Assembly: GCF_047302285.1 (NCBI RefSeq)
Contig: NZ_CP154845.1
Coordinates: 4,712,001-4,776,000, forward strand
Reading direction: 5' to 3'
From: Robertmurraya sp047302285
GTDB lineage: Bacteria > Bacillota > Bacilli > Bacillales > Cytobacillaceae
DNA: 64,000 bases
The notes under the pieces were generated by a model that saw nothing but the letters and a program-made list of their open reading frames with translations, made no database searches and had not been told where the DNA came from. Numbering within the stretch: the stretch's first letter is position 1; every line of letters begins with the position of its first letter. Position numbers and translations under genes: made by a program. Positions 1 through 8,158 of the stretch are shown piece after piece.

Positions 1-156
1 GCCCTCGATTTATTGTTTATTAATGAATTTGACGAAGATAATTTTATAGAATGCCCTAAATATATTTTAGACGGATTATTATGGTTAGAAGAGCAGCTAA
101 CATCAGAAGGAAAAACAAGTAAAGCTGAGGAGGAAAATGTATATGAAACTGTATAA
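1..156 (+). CDS. C-terminal tail of an unidentified gene, possibly an OLD-type nuclease/ATPase
   Basis: Frame 1 is open from the window edge to a TAA at 154-156, giving 51 residues that end ...AEEENVYETV. It overlaps the start of the helicase gene by about 20 bp, so the two are translationally linked. The piece contains FINEFDEDNF, a proline, then YILDGLLWLEEQL, and is too short for a firm family call. The tight coupling to a UvrD-like helicase suggests an OLD-type ATPase/nuclease as in Gabija-type pairs. That identity is inferred from context, not seen. Confidence 0.5.
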   Translation, partial: ALDLLFINEFDEDNFIECPKYILDGLLWLEEQLTSEGKTSKAEEENVYETV

Positions 157-1918
157 TAAAGCAGATGATTATATTGATGATTTGCTTGAATCATATGCAT
201 CACTAACTAACCCAAAAAGCTTTTTTTTAAATGCTGGCGCAGGTGCAGGTAAAACACGTTCGTTAGTAAATTTACTAATGAATATTACTAAGAACAGCGG
301 GGATTATTTAAAGAAAACTAATAAAAAAATTGCCGTTATAACATATACAAAAGTTGCTAGTGAAGAAATAATTTCTCGAACTCCAGAAAATATATTGTTT
401 GATATTTCAACAATTCATAGTTATGTATGGAATTTAATAAAAGGGTATAACCGTAATATTAAAGAAGCATTACTTCTTTTTTGTGATAAAGAAATAGAGA
501 CTTATATTGGGAAGGAAAAATTAACAAAATCTCAAGAAACCAAATTGAATTCTCTTTATCTAAAAAGGAGTGAAATTGAGGGGAAACAGATTTTTAATTA
601 TTCCCCAGAGAGTTCGATAAATGGAAAGGGATCTTTAACTCACTCAGAAGTGTTAAAAATATTCTGTCTTCTATTGGATTCAAACGAATTGTTTAGAAAA
701 ATTGTGTGCCATAAGTATCCGATTATTTTAATTGATGAGTGTCAGGATACGAATAAAGAAGTATTAGAGGCTTTTTTGAAATTAAACAAAAAAAATAAAA
801 TTTGTTTAGGTCTCTTTGGAGACATAATGCAAAGAGTTTATTTGGATGGAAAAGCCGATTTGATTCAGTCATTAATTGGATTAGAAATGCCAGAAAAAAA
901 GGTAAATTGGAGAAGTTATGGAAGGATAGTAAACTTTACAAATAATCTTAGAAAAAATATTGATAATTTGGAACAAGAAGTTTGTACTGAAGACAGAATA
1001 AATAAAGGATTACTTCGAATATGCCTTGTTAATCACGAATTACCAAGAAACAGGGTTGAAGAGGAAATACTGGTAAAGATCAGGACGCAGGTTGTAAATA
1101 ATAATATAGACAGTGAGTATAGCCCATATAAATTGGTATTAGAGCATAGATTAGCAGCAGAAAGAAATAACTTTTTAAAGTTGTTTGATGCATTTAAATC
1201 TGGTAAAGATACAGATAGAACAATAAATGGAGAATCTAGAGAACATACATTTTTTAGACAAATAGTTATACCATTGTATCTAGCTTGGAAAGCAAAAGAT
1301 GATTTTAATTTACATCGAATATTGAAAATCTTTAGTCACAGATTTGAAGAATTGGATCAAAAAAATATCGACTCTTATAGAATATTGAGAGATATAGGAA
1401 TTGATTTTAAAATGCTTTTAGAAATATTTAATGATGACATTACTGTAGGGAATGTATGTGAAGCAATTCTTAAATCTAATTTATTTGAGGTTCCAGCAAA
1501 ACTAAAAGGAGATTTTCAAGAAGAAACGGGTTGGAAATGTGCTTTCGAAGTCGATTTTAAAGAGTTAGTAAGTTTTTATAAGTATATTGATGGAGTTTCG
1601 GATATCATTACACAACAAGGTTCAAAAGGATTAGAATATAATCATGTTCAAGTAATTATCGATGATTACAGTGCAAAAGGTCGTTTATTTAGCTATGAAA
1701 AATTATTTGGTGTAAAAGAGAAATCAGCAACAGATATAGATAATGAAGCTCAAGGTAAGGAGACAACTTTACATAAAACAAACAGATTATTTTATGTAGC
1801 ATGTAGTCGAGCGATTAAATCCTTAGTGCTAATTATCTACACAGCCAATCAGCAAAAAGTAAAAGAGTTTTTTATAGATAATGAATTTGCAAATGAAGAA
1901 GAGATATTGATTCTATAG
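137..1918 (+). CDS. UvrD/Rep-like superfamily 1 helicase, probable defence cargo
   Basis: This 593-residue protein has superfamily-1 helicase motifs: Walker A AGAGAGKT at residues 33-40, motif Ia near VITYTKVASEE, Walker B ILIDECQDTN near 197-206, motif III LFGDIMQRVY, a late motif SKGLEYNHVQVI, and motif VI FYVACSRAIKSL. It is shorter than PcrA/UvrD (about 730 residues), like the compact helicases of Gabija-type defence pairs. A GAGGAGG ribosome-binding site precedes both ATG 137 and ATG 143; the second is better spaced. It overlaps the upstream gene and points against the tns operon. The DNA is AT-rich, as expected of cargo. Helicase class is confident; a defence role is inferred from its position and coupling. 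Confidence 0.8.
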   Translation: MYMKLYNKADDYIDDLLESYASLTNPKSFFLNAGAGAGKTRSLVNLLMNITKNSGDYLKKTNKKIAVITYTKVASEEIISRTPENILFDISTIHSYVWNLIKGYNRNIKEALLLFCDKEIETYIGKEKLTKSQETKLNSLYLKRSEIEGKQIFNYSPESSINGKGSLTHSEVLKIFCLLLDSNELFRKIVCHKYPIILIDECQDTNKEVLEAFLKLNKKNKICLGLFGDIMQRVYLDGKADLIQSLIGLEMPEKKVNWRSYGRIVNFTNNLRKNIDNLEQEVCTEDRINKGLLRICLVNHELPRNRVEEEILVKIRTQVVNNNIDSEYSPYKLVLEHRLAAERNNFLKLFDAFKSGKDTDRTINGESREHTFFRQIVIPLYLAWKAKDDFNLHRILKIFSHRFEELDQKNIDSYRILRDIGIDFKMLLEIFNDDITVGNVCEAILKSNLFEVPAKLKGDFQEETGWKCAFEVDFKELVSFYKYIDGVSDIITQQGSKGLEYNHVQVIIDDYSAKGRLFSYEKLFGVKEKSATDIDNEAQGKETTLHKTNRLFYVACSRAIKSLVLIIYTANQQKVKEFFIDNEFANEEEILIL

Positions 1919-2002
1919 CTCTGTAACAAAAATCTAGTATTCAGTAGTTCCTTTACGTAACATAACTGCTAATAGTCGACACATTTTTTACAATTGATTC
2001 AA

Positions 2003-2046
2003 AAAGCCAATGAATTCTTAAAAACTAATCAGAATGCATTGGCTTT
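2003..2046. terminator. Bidirectional hairpin between convergent genes
   Basis: The arms 2003-2017 and 2032-2046 (AAAGCCAATG core) are complementary at 14 of 15 positions. A-rich sequence lies on the left and a short T run ends the right arm. It sits between the helicase stop (1918) and the stop of the minus-strand HEPN gene (2114), as expected of a shared terminator. Nothing else is visible in 1919-2113. Confidence 0.65.
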
Positions 2047-2113
2047 AGATTACAATCATTCATCATGTTACCAATCCACTATTTTTAAAATCTATTAAAG
2101 TAACTCTCCGTTT

Positions 2114-3136
2114 CTAGATTCTATCCTCTGAAATCAACTTCCAAATAATATCTGCTAAAATTCTATCTAATTCACAGCAAATATTTAGATAGATCCAATT
2201 TTCTCTACTATATTCAAAGTAATCGAAGTAATAATTTTTCATAAAACTGGCAGCATAGTCTTCTAATTTCTTCCGTACACCAATAAAATCCCCATGTGCT
2301 ATTTTATTACGAATTTGTCGAATGATTTTTGCAAACACCTCCTTTTTTTTATTCGTATATCTATCTAACTCTATAAACTCAGCTAATTTATTATCGAATT
2401 TTATTGGATCCTTAAAATCCTCTTTTCCTATTATCATTTCAATTAAGGAATAATTTTTAAAAAGATGGTATGCGTTATAATTGCTATCATCTGCAATAGC
2501 AGTCAGAATATAATCTAACATATCAAAATTTTCTTCCTTCTCAAGAAATGAATCTATCATTTTCCCAAAGTCTATAAGGCTATTAATTTTTCTTTGATTA
2601 AAAACAATTGGCACCATTTTAATATCAAAACTCATTTCAGCATATATAGTTCTTAATACATAGGTCTGTTCAAATAAGCTTTTTTCTGATGAATACATAC
2701 ACGTTAATGGCATCAATTTTTCTTTATTACAATCATTCCTGATTAAAAATTCGTATAAATTAATCCATTTCTCTGCATACTCTATTTCACACGTCGGACT
2801 ATCTATATAGGGGTTCTTCTTTTGAAGCATTGAGTTTTCAAAATCCTCAATACTTATACAAATTAATTTGCTTGCTATTTCTTTCAAATAATCTTCATTA
2901 CTTTGCTCCAATATTCCAAAGAAGTTCTTATGTTCAACAATTTTTTTAGCGTTATATAGTTTAATATTTGCAGGATCATTGTATTTCTTAACAACATATT
3001 CCCTGTGATAAATTTCTTCCTCCATTGTTTCTATTAATCCTTCCTGCCAATCTTGAGGAAGATTAGATAACGTAATCCCTAGTTTTTTTGAGATTACAAT
3101 TGGTTTAATTTCTCCGAAAATATTCACTACGATCAT
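2114..3136 (-). CDS. HEPN-motif protein encoded directly after tnsE
   Basis: This 340-residue soluble protein has no membrane segments. Near the C-terminus it has RNKIAHG (Arg276 to His281), the R-x4-H signature of HEPN domains, in the RN-x-IAHG style of ApeA-like HEPN proteins, preceded by a Lys-rich helix. The first ~200 residues match nothing I recognise. The ATG has a good site (AGAGGAG) and starts 12 bp after the tnsE stop, so it is probably the last gene of the tns transcript. HEPN proteins are often RNases in defence or toxin systems; catalysis here is inferred from the motif only. It could be a transposition accessory factor or a cargo toxin. Confidence 0.6.
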   Translation of the reverse strand: MIVVNIFGEIKPIVISKKLGITLSNLPQDWQEGLIETMEEEIYHREYVVKKYNDPANIKLYNAKKIVEHKNFFGILEQSNEDYLKEIASKLICISIEDFENSMLQKKNPYIDSPTCEIEYAEKWINLYEFLIRNDCNKEKLMPLTCMYSSEKSLFEQTYVLRTIYAEMSFDIKMVPIVFNQRKINSLIDFGKMIDSFLEKEENFDMLDYILTAIADDSNYNAYHLFKNYSLIEMIIGKEDFKDPIKFDNKLAEFIELDRYTNKKKEVFAKIIRQIRNKIAHGDFIGVRKKLEDYAASFMKNYYFDYFEYSRENWIYLNICCELDRILADIIWKLISEDRI

Positions 3137-3148
3137 TGTTTATCTCCT

Positions 3149-4744
3149 CTATTGAAGATTTGACTCTAATCTTATTTTCCATTCATATGAATCTTGCTTT
3201 ACATGTTTTAACCTTTTAAAACTAGATTTTAATAGCTCTTTAGTTTTCCAACTGCCACTATTAAGAACAAGTTCTTTGATAATTTTCGAAATATGAAACT
3301 CTTTATTGGTCTTATTAGTAATCTCTATAATCAATGTGGATAAAGTTTTACCATCAGGTGTTGCAACTTCAAACACATAGAATTCCTTATTATTCATCTT
3401 ATTTTGTATATATACTAGACAGCAAATTCTTCTTGTACCATTTGGTAAAAATGAAAACTTCCTTCCTAATGGTAAATGAACAAAATTCATCGCTACTTGA
3501 TATACATTTGTATCCTGTGCTAGCAATTGAATTATTTTTATAAACTTCTCCAACCCTTGCCCTCTAATATCTTTCGTAACTTCTAACGTTTTAAACTCAA
3601 TTGGTTGAATTGTTCCTCCATAAATTGATTCATCAAGCCCTACTATTTGTTGTTGCTTACGAATACCGCCACCTTGCCCTATATTGGACATATAAATATC
3701 ACCTTGGTTCACTTCTTGGGTATCACCAAATACTTTATGTACAGCTGCAAGCTTTCCAAATTGAAATTGAGTGCTTTGAATTTCCTGCTCCTGTTGATTT
3801 GCATCCTGCTTTGAACGTTCAGCATGATTATCATTTAATATATTTTCTACCTCATCCTGCTTGAATGATTTTCGATATTTACGTTTACCCGGTGCAGCTA
3901 TCCTTTGCTTAAATGCCTTATGTTTAACTTCTATATCCGTAAAGGTAGTTCCTTCCATATCGGAGCCTAACCATTGCAATATCAAAAACTTATCGTCGTT
4001 TTGTAATCCTCTAAATTGAATATGTGTATTAAAAATGTCAGAGAGCCTCACTTCTAACCTCAAATACTCTTTATTACTTTGTTTAAGCGTAAGTAACATA
4101 TAAATTGATTCAAAAGAGACTTTATTTTGTGGGCTAAAATATAACCAAGCAAAGTAACGAATAAAGTTTTCATCCTTTACAATGTTATTTGGAATATCCT
4201 CCGCGAGTTCTAAATAAGCACGTTGATTGTTTAAACTAGAATTTTTCACCAACATCTCTAAGCCATTTGGTTGCATCATTGCATTAGTTATCACTTTATT
4301 AACAGCAAATACAGCACGAATATATTCAAATTGAGGAAGGTAATATGTTTTACCTTCCACTACAAATTCAAATACTGACTGGCTCATTAATTCTGGATTT
4401 GCATATAAATAGTAACCAAACTCTTTACATGCATTTAATGCACTAACAATCTTATATTGATTTAACTGAGGAATTTTCACATCATAAATAATACCTGTAG
4501 TATTGGACTCCATTCTTTGCCCATCTTTATAAAATGCCCCTACCTTTAATAAAGGCAATACTGCAATCGGATACTCTAATATCTCAATTCGATTATCAAC
4601 TTCAAAGCCAGCTCTAATACACCATTGTCCATCAATTATTTTTGCATTGCCTATCCATTTCAAATCGACCTCTTTATCCTTATCAAATGTCCATGGTCTT
4701 AGTTTCAATCCGCATTTCCCCTTGTTGATAAAGCCTAATTTCAT
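3149..4744 (-). CDS. tnsE: Transposition protein TnsE
   Basis: TnsE directs Tn7 into replicating DNA, especially conjugal plasmids, by recognising the processivity clamp and recessed 3' ends. The length (531 residues from this ATG) matches Tn7 TnsE (538). Recognisable shared stretches are YYLPQFEYIRAVFAVN (Tn7: YHIPQLELARSLFLIN) and, near the C-terminus, FVHLPLGRKFSFLPNGTRRI followed by FEVATPDGKTLSTL. The middle (about residues 270-330) is Lys/Gln-rich and probably a linker. An in-frame GTG at 4756 is an alternative start but sits only one base from AGGA. The gene overlaps the end of tnsD by 62 bp or more, an unusually long overlap that implies coupled translation. Confidence 0.85.
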   Translation of the reverse strand: MKLGFINKGKCGLKLRPWTFDKDKEVDLKWIGNAKIIDGQWCIRAGFEVDNRIEILEYPIAVLPLLKVGAFYKDGQRMESNTTGIIYDVKIPQLNQYKIVSALNACKEFGYYLYANPELMSQSVFEFVVEGKTYYLPQFEYIRAVFAVNKVITNAMMQPNGLEMLVKNSSLNNQRAYLELAEDIPNNIVKDENFIRYFAWLYFSPQNKVSFESIYMLLTLKQSNKEYLRLEVRLSDIFNTHIQFRGLQNDDKFLILQWLGSDMEGTTFTDIEVKHKAFKQRIAAPGKRKYRKSFKQDEVENILNDNHAERSKQDANQQEQEIQSTQFQFGKLAAVHKVFGDTQEVNQGDIYMSNIGQGGGIRKQQQIVGLDESIYGGTIQPIEFKTLEVTKDIRGQGLEKFIKIIQLLAQDTNVYQVAMNFVHLPLGRKFSFLPNGTRRICCLVYIQNKMNNKEFYVFEVATPDGKTLSTLIIEITNKTNKEFHISKIIKELVLNSGSWKTKELLKSSFKRLKHVKQDSYEWKIRLESNLQ

Positions 4745-6572
4745 TTCGTAACGCACTTCCTACTTCTACACTTAAAGTATCTCTAAGCCCGGCTAAACGG
4801 CGAACTTTCCATTCTATTATCTGTTCTTCATTTTCTAGATAGAGCTTTTTACATGCCCATTTAATACGTCGAATTTGATATTGCTTACGCGTTTCTAGAT
4901 GTTGATCAAGATAGGCCTTTGTCTTTGGTAATTTATCTAACAGCTTCTCAATCAATGACAATTGCCCAATCATTTTTCCTATTCGACTTTTACTTACATA
5001 CACAGGCTTTTCAGTAGCATGTAATTCTTTAACAGCTCGCTTTACCTGAACTAATACTTCTAAATCTCGTTTCTCCCAATCCACCCGTTTATTTATAATT
5101 GATTTTGTAGGTGCTTTGGGAGAATGTTCTTTCAACCATTCTCTATTGTTCCGATAGTGCCAAGTATATAATGCAGGCGCTTCTTTACGGAGTTGCGTTA
5201 TTGTAAAGCTAGAGTATTTCCTTAATAAATTTATCCATTCCTTTTCCTTTTCGCTTTTTAAAACAAATACTGATACATTGTCTTCTAAATTGTTGATTTT
5301 TTGCTGCTGAGCATACTTCTTCACCGTTGCATAATCACAATCTAAAATTTGCGCAATCCGGTAATAACTCAGTCCGCTAGCAACTAACTCTTTTAATTTC
5401 GCTAGCCATATATCGCCAAACGCTTTGATTCTGCCTATCATAAAAACGTCATTTTCATCTATATCTGGTCCGCGTCGCGAATAAACAAATCCACAATCAC
5501 AACTAAATGTTCCGACAGGTCTTCTTGTGTCTGTACAAGTAGTAATTGTTAGATCTGCTATAACGCGTTTTTTATAATGATCCACTGCTGGATTTAAGCA
5601 GTAATATGGTGCTTGTCCAAATGGCTCATACCGCTGTCCCTTAAGCTGTTTTAACTCTTTAACTGACACGTTGAAAAAGCCTAATAACAACAAGTGTGGC
5701 ACAGGATGAAATGCTTTGTGGTGCTTTCTAACAATATTTCTTATCCATGACGTATCGGAATGTTCATCAAAATCACAATCAACTAGTGTTAGAAATTCTT
5801 TGCCGTAATATTTTTTGAATTGCTGTGTGAAATATTGCTGATGTACTTTCCCTAAATAATTAGCGTACCAGTTAATTTGCATTAAATATTTATAAATAGC
5901 TGATAATGCTTCTATTTCAATCTTTTCTATAAGATTTATTAAATTAACGCTTTCTTCTGAAAGCCTCTTCAAATGTTGTTCAGTCTTTGGTGAATTTAAA
6001 TTAACTAAGTGTGGCGTTGTTAAAATAGCTTTTTCAGCTGAAATAAATTCATGTTTATGTGGGTTGCGTAATTCTATAGTTGAATTGTGAAGTAACTCTT
6101 GATGTAAATGACAGTGATATACTTTCGGTAATTGATGGCTAACATGCCAGTAAGCTTCGCCATACTTTTCTCTATCTTGCTTTGCACAACTAGGACAAAA
6201 GCGAAGATATTGCCACCCTTTTATTGTGGATGCAACAATACCGAGGAACATATGAATTGCCCCCGGTTTACCGCCGTACTTTAGGTAATCCATTGCTCTT
6301 TTCTTAATATCCTTTGTTTGAAAAAACGTATAGTAATTATATAAAGTATGATTTCTAATCAAATCATTTATTTTCGGAGGATTAAAATGATCGATTCTTT
6401 CATAAAATCTATTTAAATTATTAGGCAGGTCGACTACAGCTACCGAACTTATATTTCCGAATAATTCTTGCATTGTTTGTTTTGGACTTTCATTACTAGA
6501 ATGGTCATGATAACGTGCAAACCAACTATACAACAATTCATCTGGATAGAGTTCTGGGAAGTAACTGAGCAT
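4683..6572 (-). CDS. tnsD: Target-site selector TnsD (TniQ family)
   Basis: TnsD binds the 3' end of glmS and recruits TnsC, so the element lands downstream of glmS. The TniQ zinc motif is complete: Cys126, Cys129, Cys154 and His157, in FCPSCAKQDREKYGEAYWH...CHLH. Tn7-like blocks follow: DTSWIRNIVRKHHKAFH, YTWHYRNNREWL, RVDWEKRD and YQIRRIKWACKKLYL. At 629 residues it exceeds E. coli Tn7 TnsD (508). It has an extra block with Cys-rich VGTFSCDCGFVYSR and a helix-turn-helix-like LSYYRIAQILDCDYATVKKY, which I recall in many TnsD relatives. The element's position beside glmS agrees with this specificity. Confidence 0.92.
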   Translation of the reverse strand: MLSYFPELYPDELLYSWFARYHDHSSNESPKQTMQELFGNISSVAVVDLPNNLNRFYERIDHFNPPKINDLIRNHTLYNYYTFFQTKDIKKRAMDYLKYGGKPGAIHMFLGIVASTIKGWQYLRFCPSCAKQDREKYGEAYWHVSHQLPKVYHCHLHQELLHNSTIELRNPHKHEFISAEKAILTTPHLVNLNSPKTEQHLKRLSEESVNLINLIEKIEIEALSAIYKYLMQINWYANYLGKVHQQYFTQQFKKYYGKEFLTLVDCDFDEHSDTSWIRNIVRKHHKAFHPVPHLLLLGFFNVSVKELKQLKGQRYEPFGQAPYYCLNPAVDHYKKRVIADLTITTCTDTRRPVGTFSCDCGFVYSRRGPDIDENDVFMIGRIKAFGDIWLAKLKELVASGLSYYRIAQILDCDYATVKKYAQQQKINNLEDNVSVFVLKSEKEKEWINLLRKYSSFTITQLRKEAPALYTWHYRNNREWLKEHSPKAPTKSIINKRVDWEKRDLEVLVQVKRAVKELHATEKPVYVSKSRIGKMIGQLSLIEKLLDKLPKTKAYLDQHLETRKQYQIRRIKWACKKLYLENEEQIIEWKVRRLAGLRDTLSVEVGSALRNEIRLYQQGEMRIETKTMDI

Positions 6573-6586
6573 ATTTTTTCTACCTC

Positions 6587-8158
6587 CTACATTGCAAATT
6601 TATCCAATGGCGACTTTACATACCCTGCTTCCTTCAATGCTTCATAGTTTGATTGTCTATTTTTCTTTGCTTGTTCTTCGATTTTCAATAACGTTCCTTT
6701 TTGTTTCTTGGCTATTTTTTCTTTTGGCATAATTAATTCTTCTGATAAAGTAATAGCCATTTTCATTTGTGAAGGTAAATCTATATCTCCATGTTCATTT
6801 ATTGTCTTTGTTGAAGCTTTTTGCGCTATTTCAACATCGATTCCTAATGCTATTAACGAACTCATAATAGTATCTACATAAGTAGATTGCTTTTCTTGAC
6901 GTTTTTGAGCTTGTAGCTCTTTTTTCTTCTGAATTGTTGCTCTTAAATCGATTTTAGATTGCCTTAATACTAAATATTCTTCAATATCCATCGGCATAAT
7001 ATCAGCATATTTTTCCAACTCTGATGTTCGCCCATCTCTTAATGCTTTTAACATAGGTTGTACGAGCTTTAAATCATCTTTTGCTACTTGTTTAATAGCT
7101 GCTGAAGTAATAACCTCTGCACCTGTTTCAATAGCTCTCCCTTGTGCTAAGGCAAACAGTTTAACTGCAATATCTACTATTCCTTGGCTTTCGTCATATA
7201 AAGTTTGATTTAATTCATCCGTCAAATCGGTTCGATTTTTAATCCACTGATACGCCCATAGACTTTCAATCAACAAAGCCCAATCGTCATCCTTTTTCAT
7301 TTGCTGCCAAACCATATCGCCTTGTCCACTACCTCTACGTGCTTGACGAAAATCTTGTTGCAACACCGCTTTGGCTCTCATTGTACCGATTAATATTACT
7401 GGCACACCTACCTCGTTAATTAACGTAACAAAGAAGTTCATCATCTTTTCAGAATTATTATCTCTTGTAGCTAATAAATGCTGAATTTCATCAATGATTA
7501 TCGCTCCGATACAATGTAACCTAGCAATCTGACCCATTCTAGTGACCATAGAGCTTATTGAATTTCGGCGACTACCAAATTTCTCATAATAATTCGTTCC
7601 AAGTAGATGATCCATTTTTAAAAAGAAATCTAAACATAGTGACTTTAAAGAACCATCGTGCGGACAATTCAGTTTTATCCATACAACTTGCATCAAATTC
7701 AATGGGTGCTCGTGTAAAATAACTTGCGGATAAAGCGATAAAATGCGCTCTATAGCAGTTGTTTTACCAATACCTGAAAAGCCCATTAACGTCATACTCG
7801 ATGCTGTTGAACGAATATCTTGAGATCCGTTTAATGCACGATTGTAATCTGGTAATCTAGGATTTCTACTAACATATCCATGACGAAGTAATCTTGAAAA
7901 TCGTTGTTCTAAATCTAAGTGTTGCATAACTGGCTGAAAAAACTTATTGATACGAGGAATCGTATGGTAACGTATATGAGTTGGTAAATTCACCTCTTCC
8001 TCCTCGTAAGGTGGGTAATAGCTTAGCTTCTCGTATGCTTCTTCTGGTGATAGGATAAGTGGTAACGCTTCAATTAACGGATTTCCTCTAAAATTGAGTA
8101 CCTCTTGCTCTGTATATATAGCTGGCGTGATATTTCGGAAGTTCGATTGTTCATTCAT
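6587..8158 (-). CDS. tnsC: ATP-dependent transposition regulator TnsC
   Basis: TnsC is the AAA+ ATPase that connects target selectors (TnsD or TnsE) with the TnsA/TnsB transposase and mediates target immunity. This 523-residue protein has Walker A GFSGIGKTT at about 126-134 and Walker B AIIIDEIQHL with Asp223-Glu224. It is close in length to Tn7 TnsC (555). The C-terminal ~130 residues are Lys/Glu/Gln-rich and probably carry the TnsA/B interaction region. The ATG overlaps the tnsB stop by 8 bp, and tnsD starts 14 bp downstream, so the order is a tight operon. Confidence 0.92.
   Translation of the reverse strand: MNEQSNFRNITPAIYTEQEVLNFRGNPLIEALPLILSPEEAYEKLSYYPPYEEEEVNLPTHIRYHTIPRINKFFQPVMQHLDLEQRFSRLLRHGYVSRNPRLPDYNRALNGSQDIRSTASSMTLMGFSGIGKTTAIERILSLYPQVILHEHPLNLMQVVWIKLNCPHDGSLKSLCLDFFLKMDHLLGTNYYEKFGSRRNSISSMVTRMGQIARLHCIGAIIIDEIQHLLATRDNNSEKMMNFFVTLINEVGVPVILIGTMRAKAVLQQDFRQARRGSGQGDMVWQQMKKDDDWALLIESLWAYQWIKNRTDLTDELNQTLYDESQGIVDIAVKLFALAQGRAIETGAEVITSAAIKQVAKDDLKLVQPMLKALRDGRTSELEKYADIMPMDIEEYLVLRQSKIDLRATIQKKKELQAQKRQEKQSTYVDTIMSSLIALGIDVEIAQKASTKTINEHGDIDLPSQMKMAITLSEELIMPKEKIAKKQKGTLLKIEEQAKKNRQSNYEALKEAGYVKSPLDKFAM

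Noticed and set aside
1919..2113. Left end of the transposon
   Set aside because: No TGTTAACGAATAAT-like tip or phased repeats occur here; the helicase side must still be inside the element.
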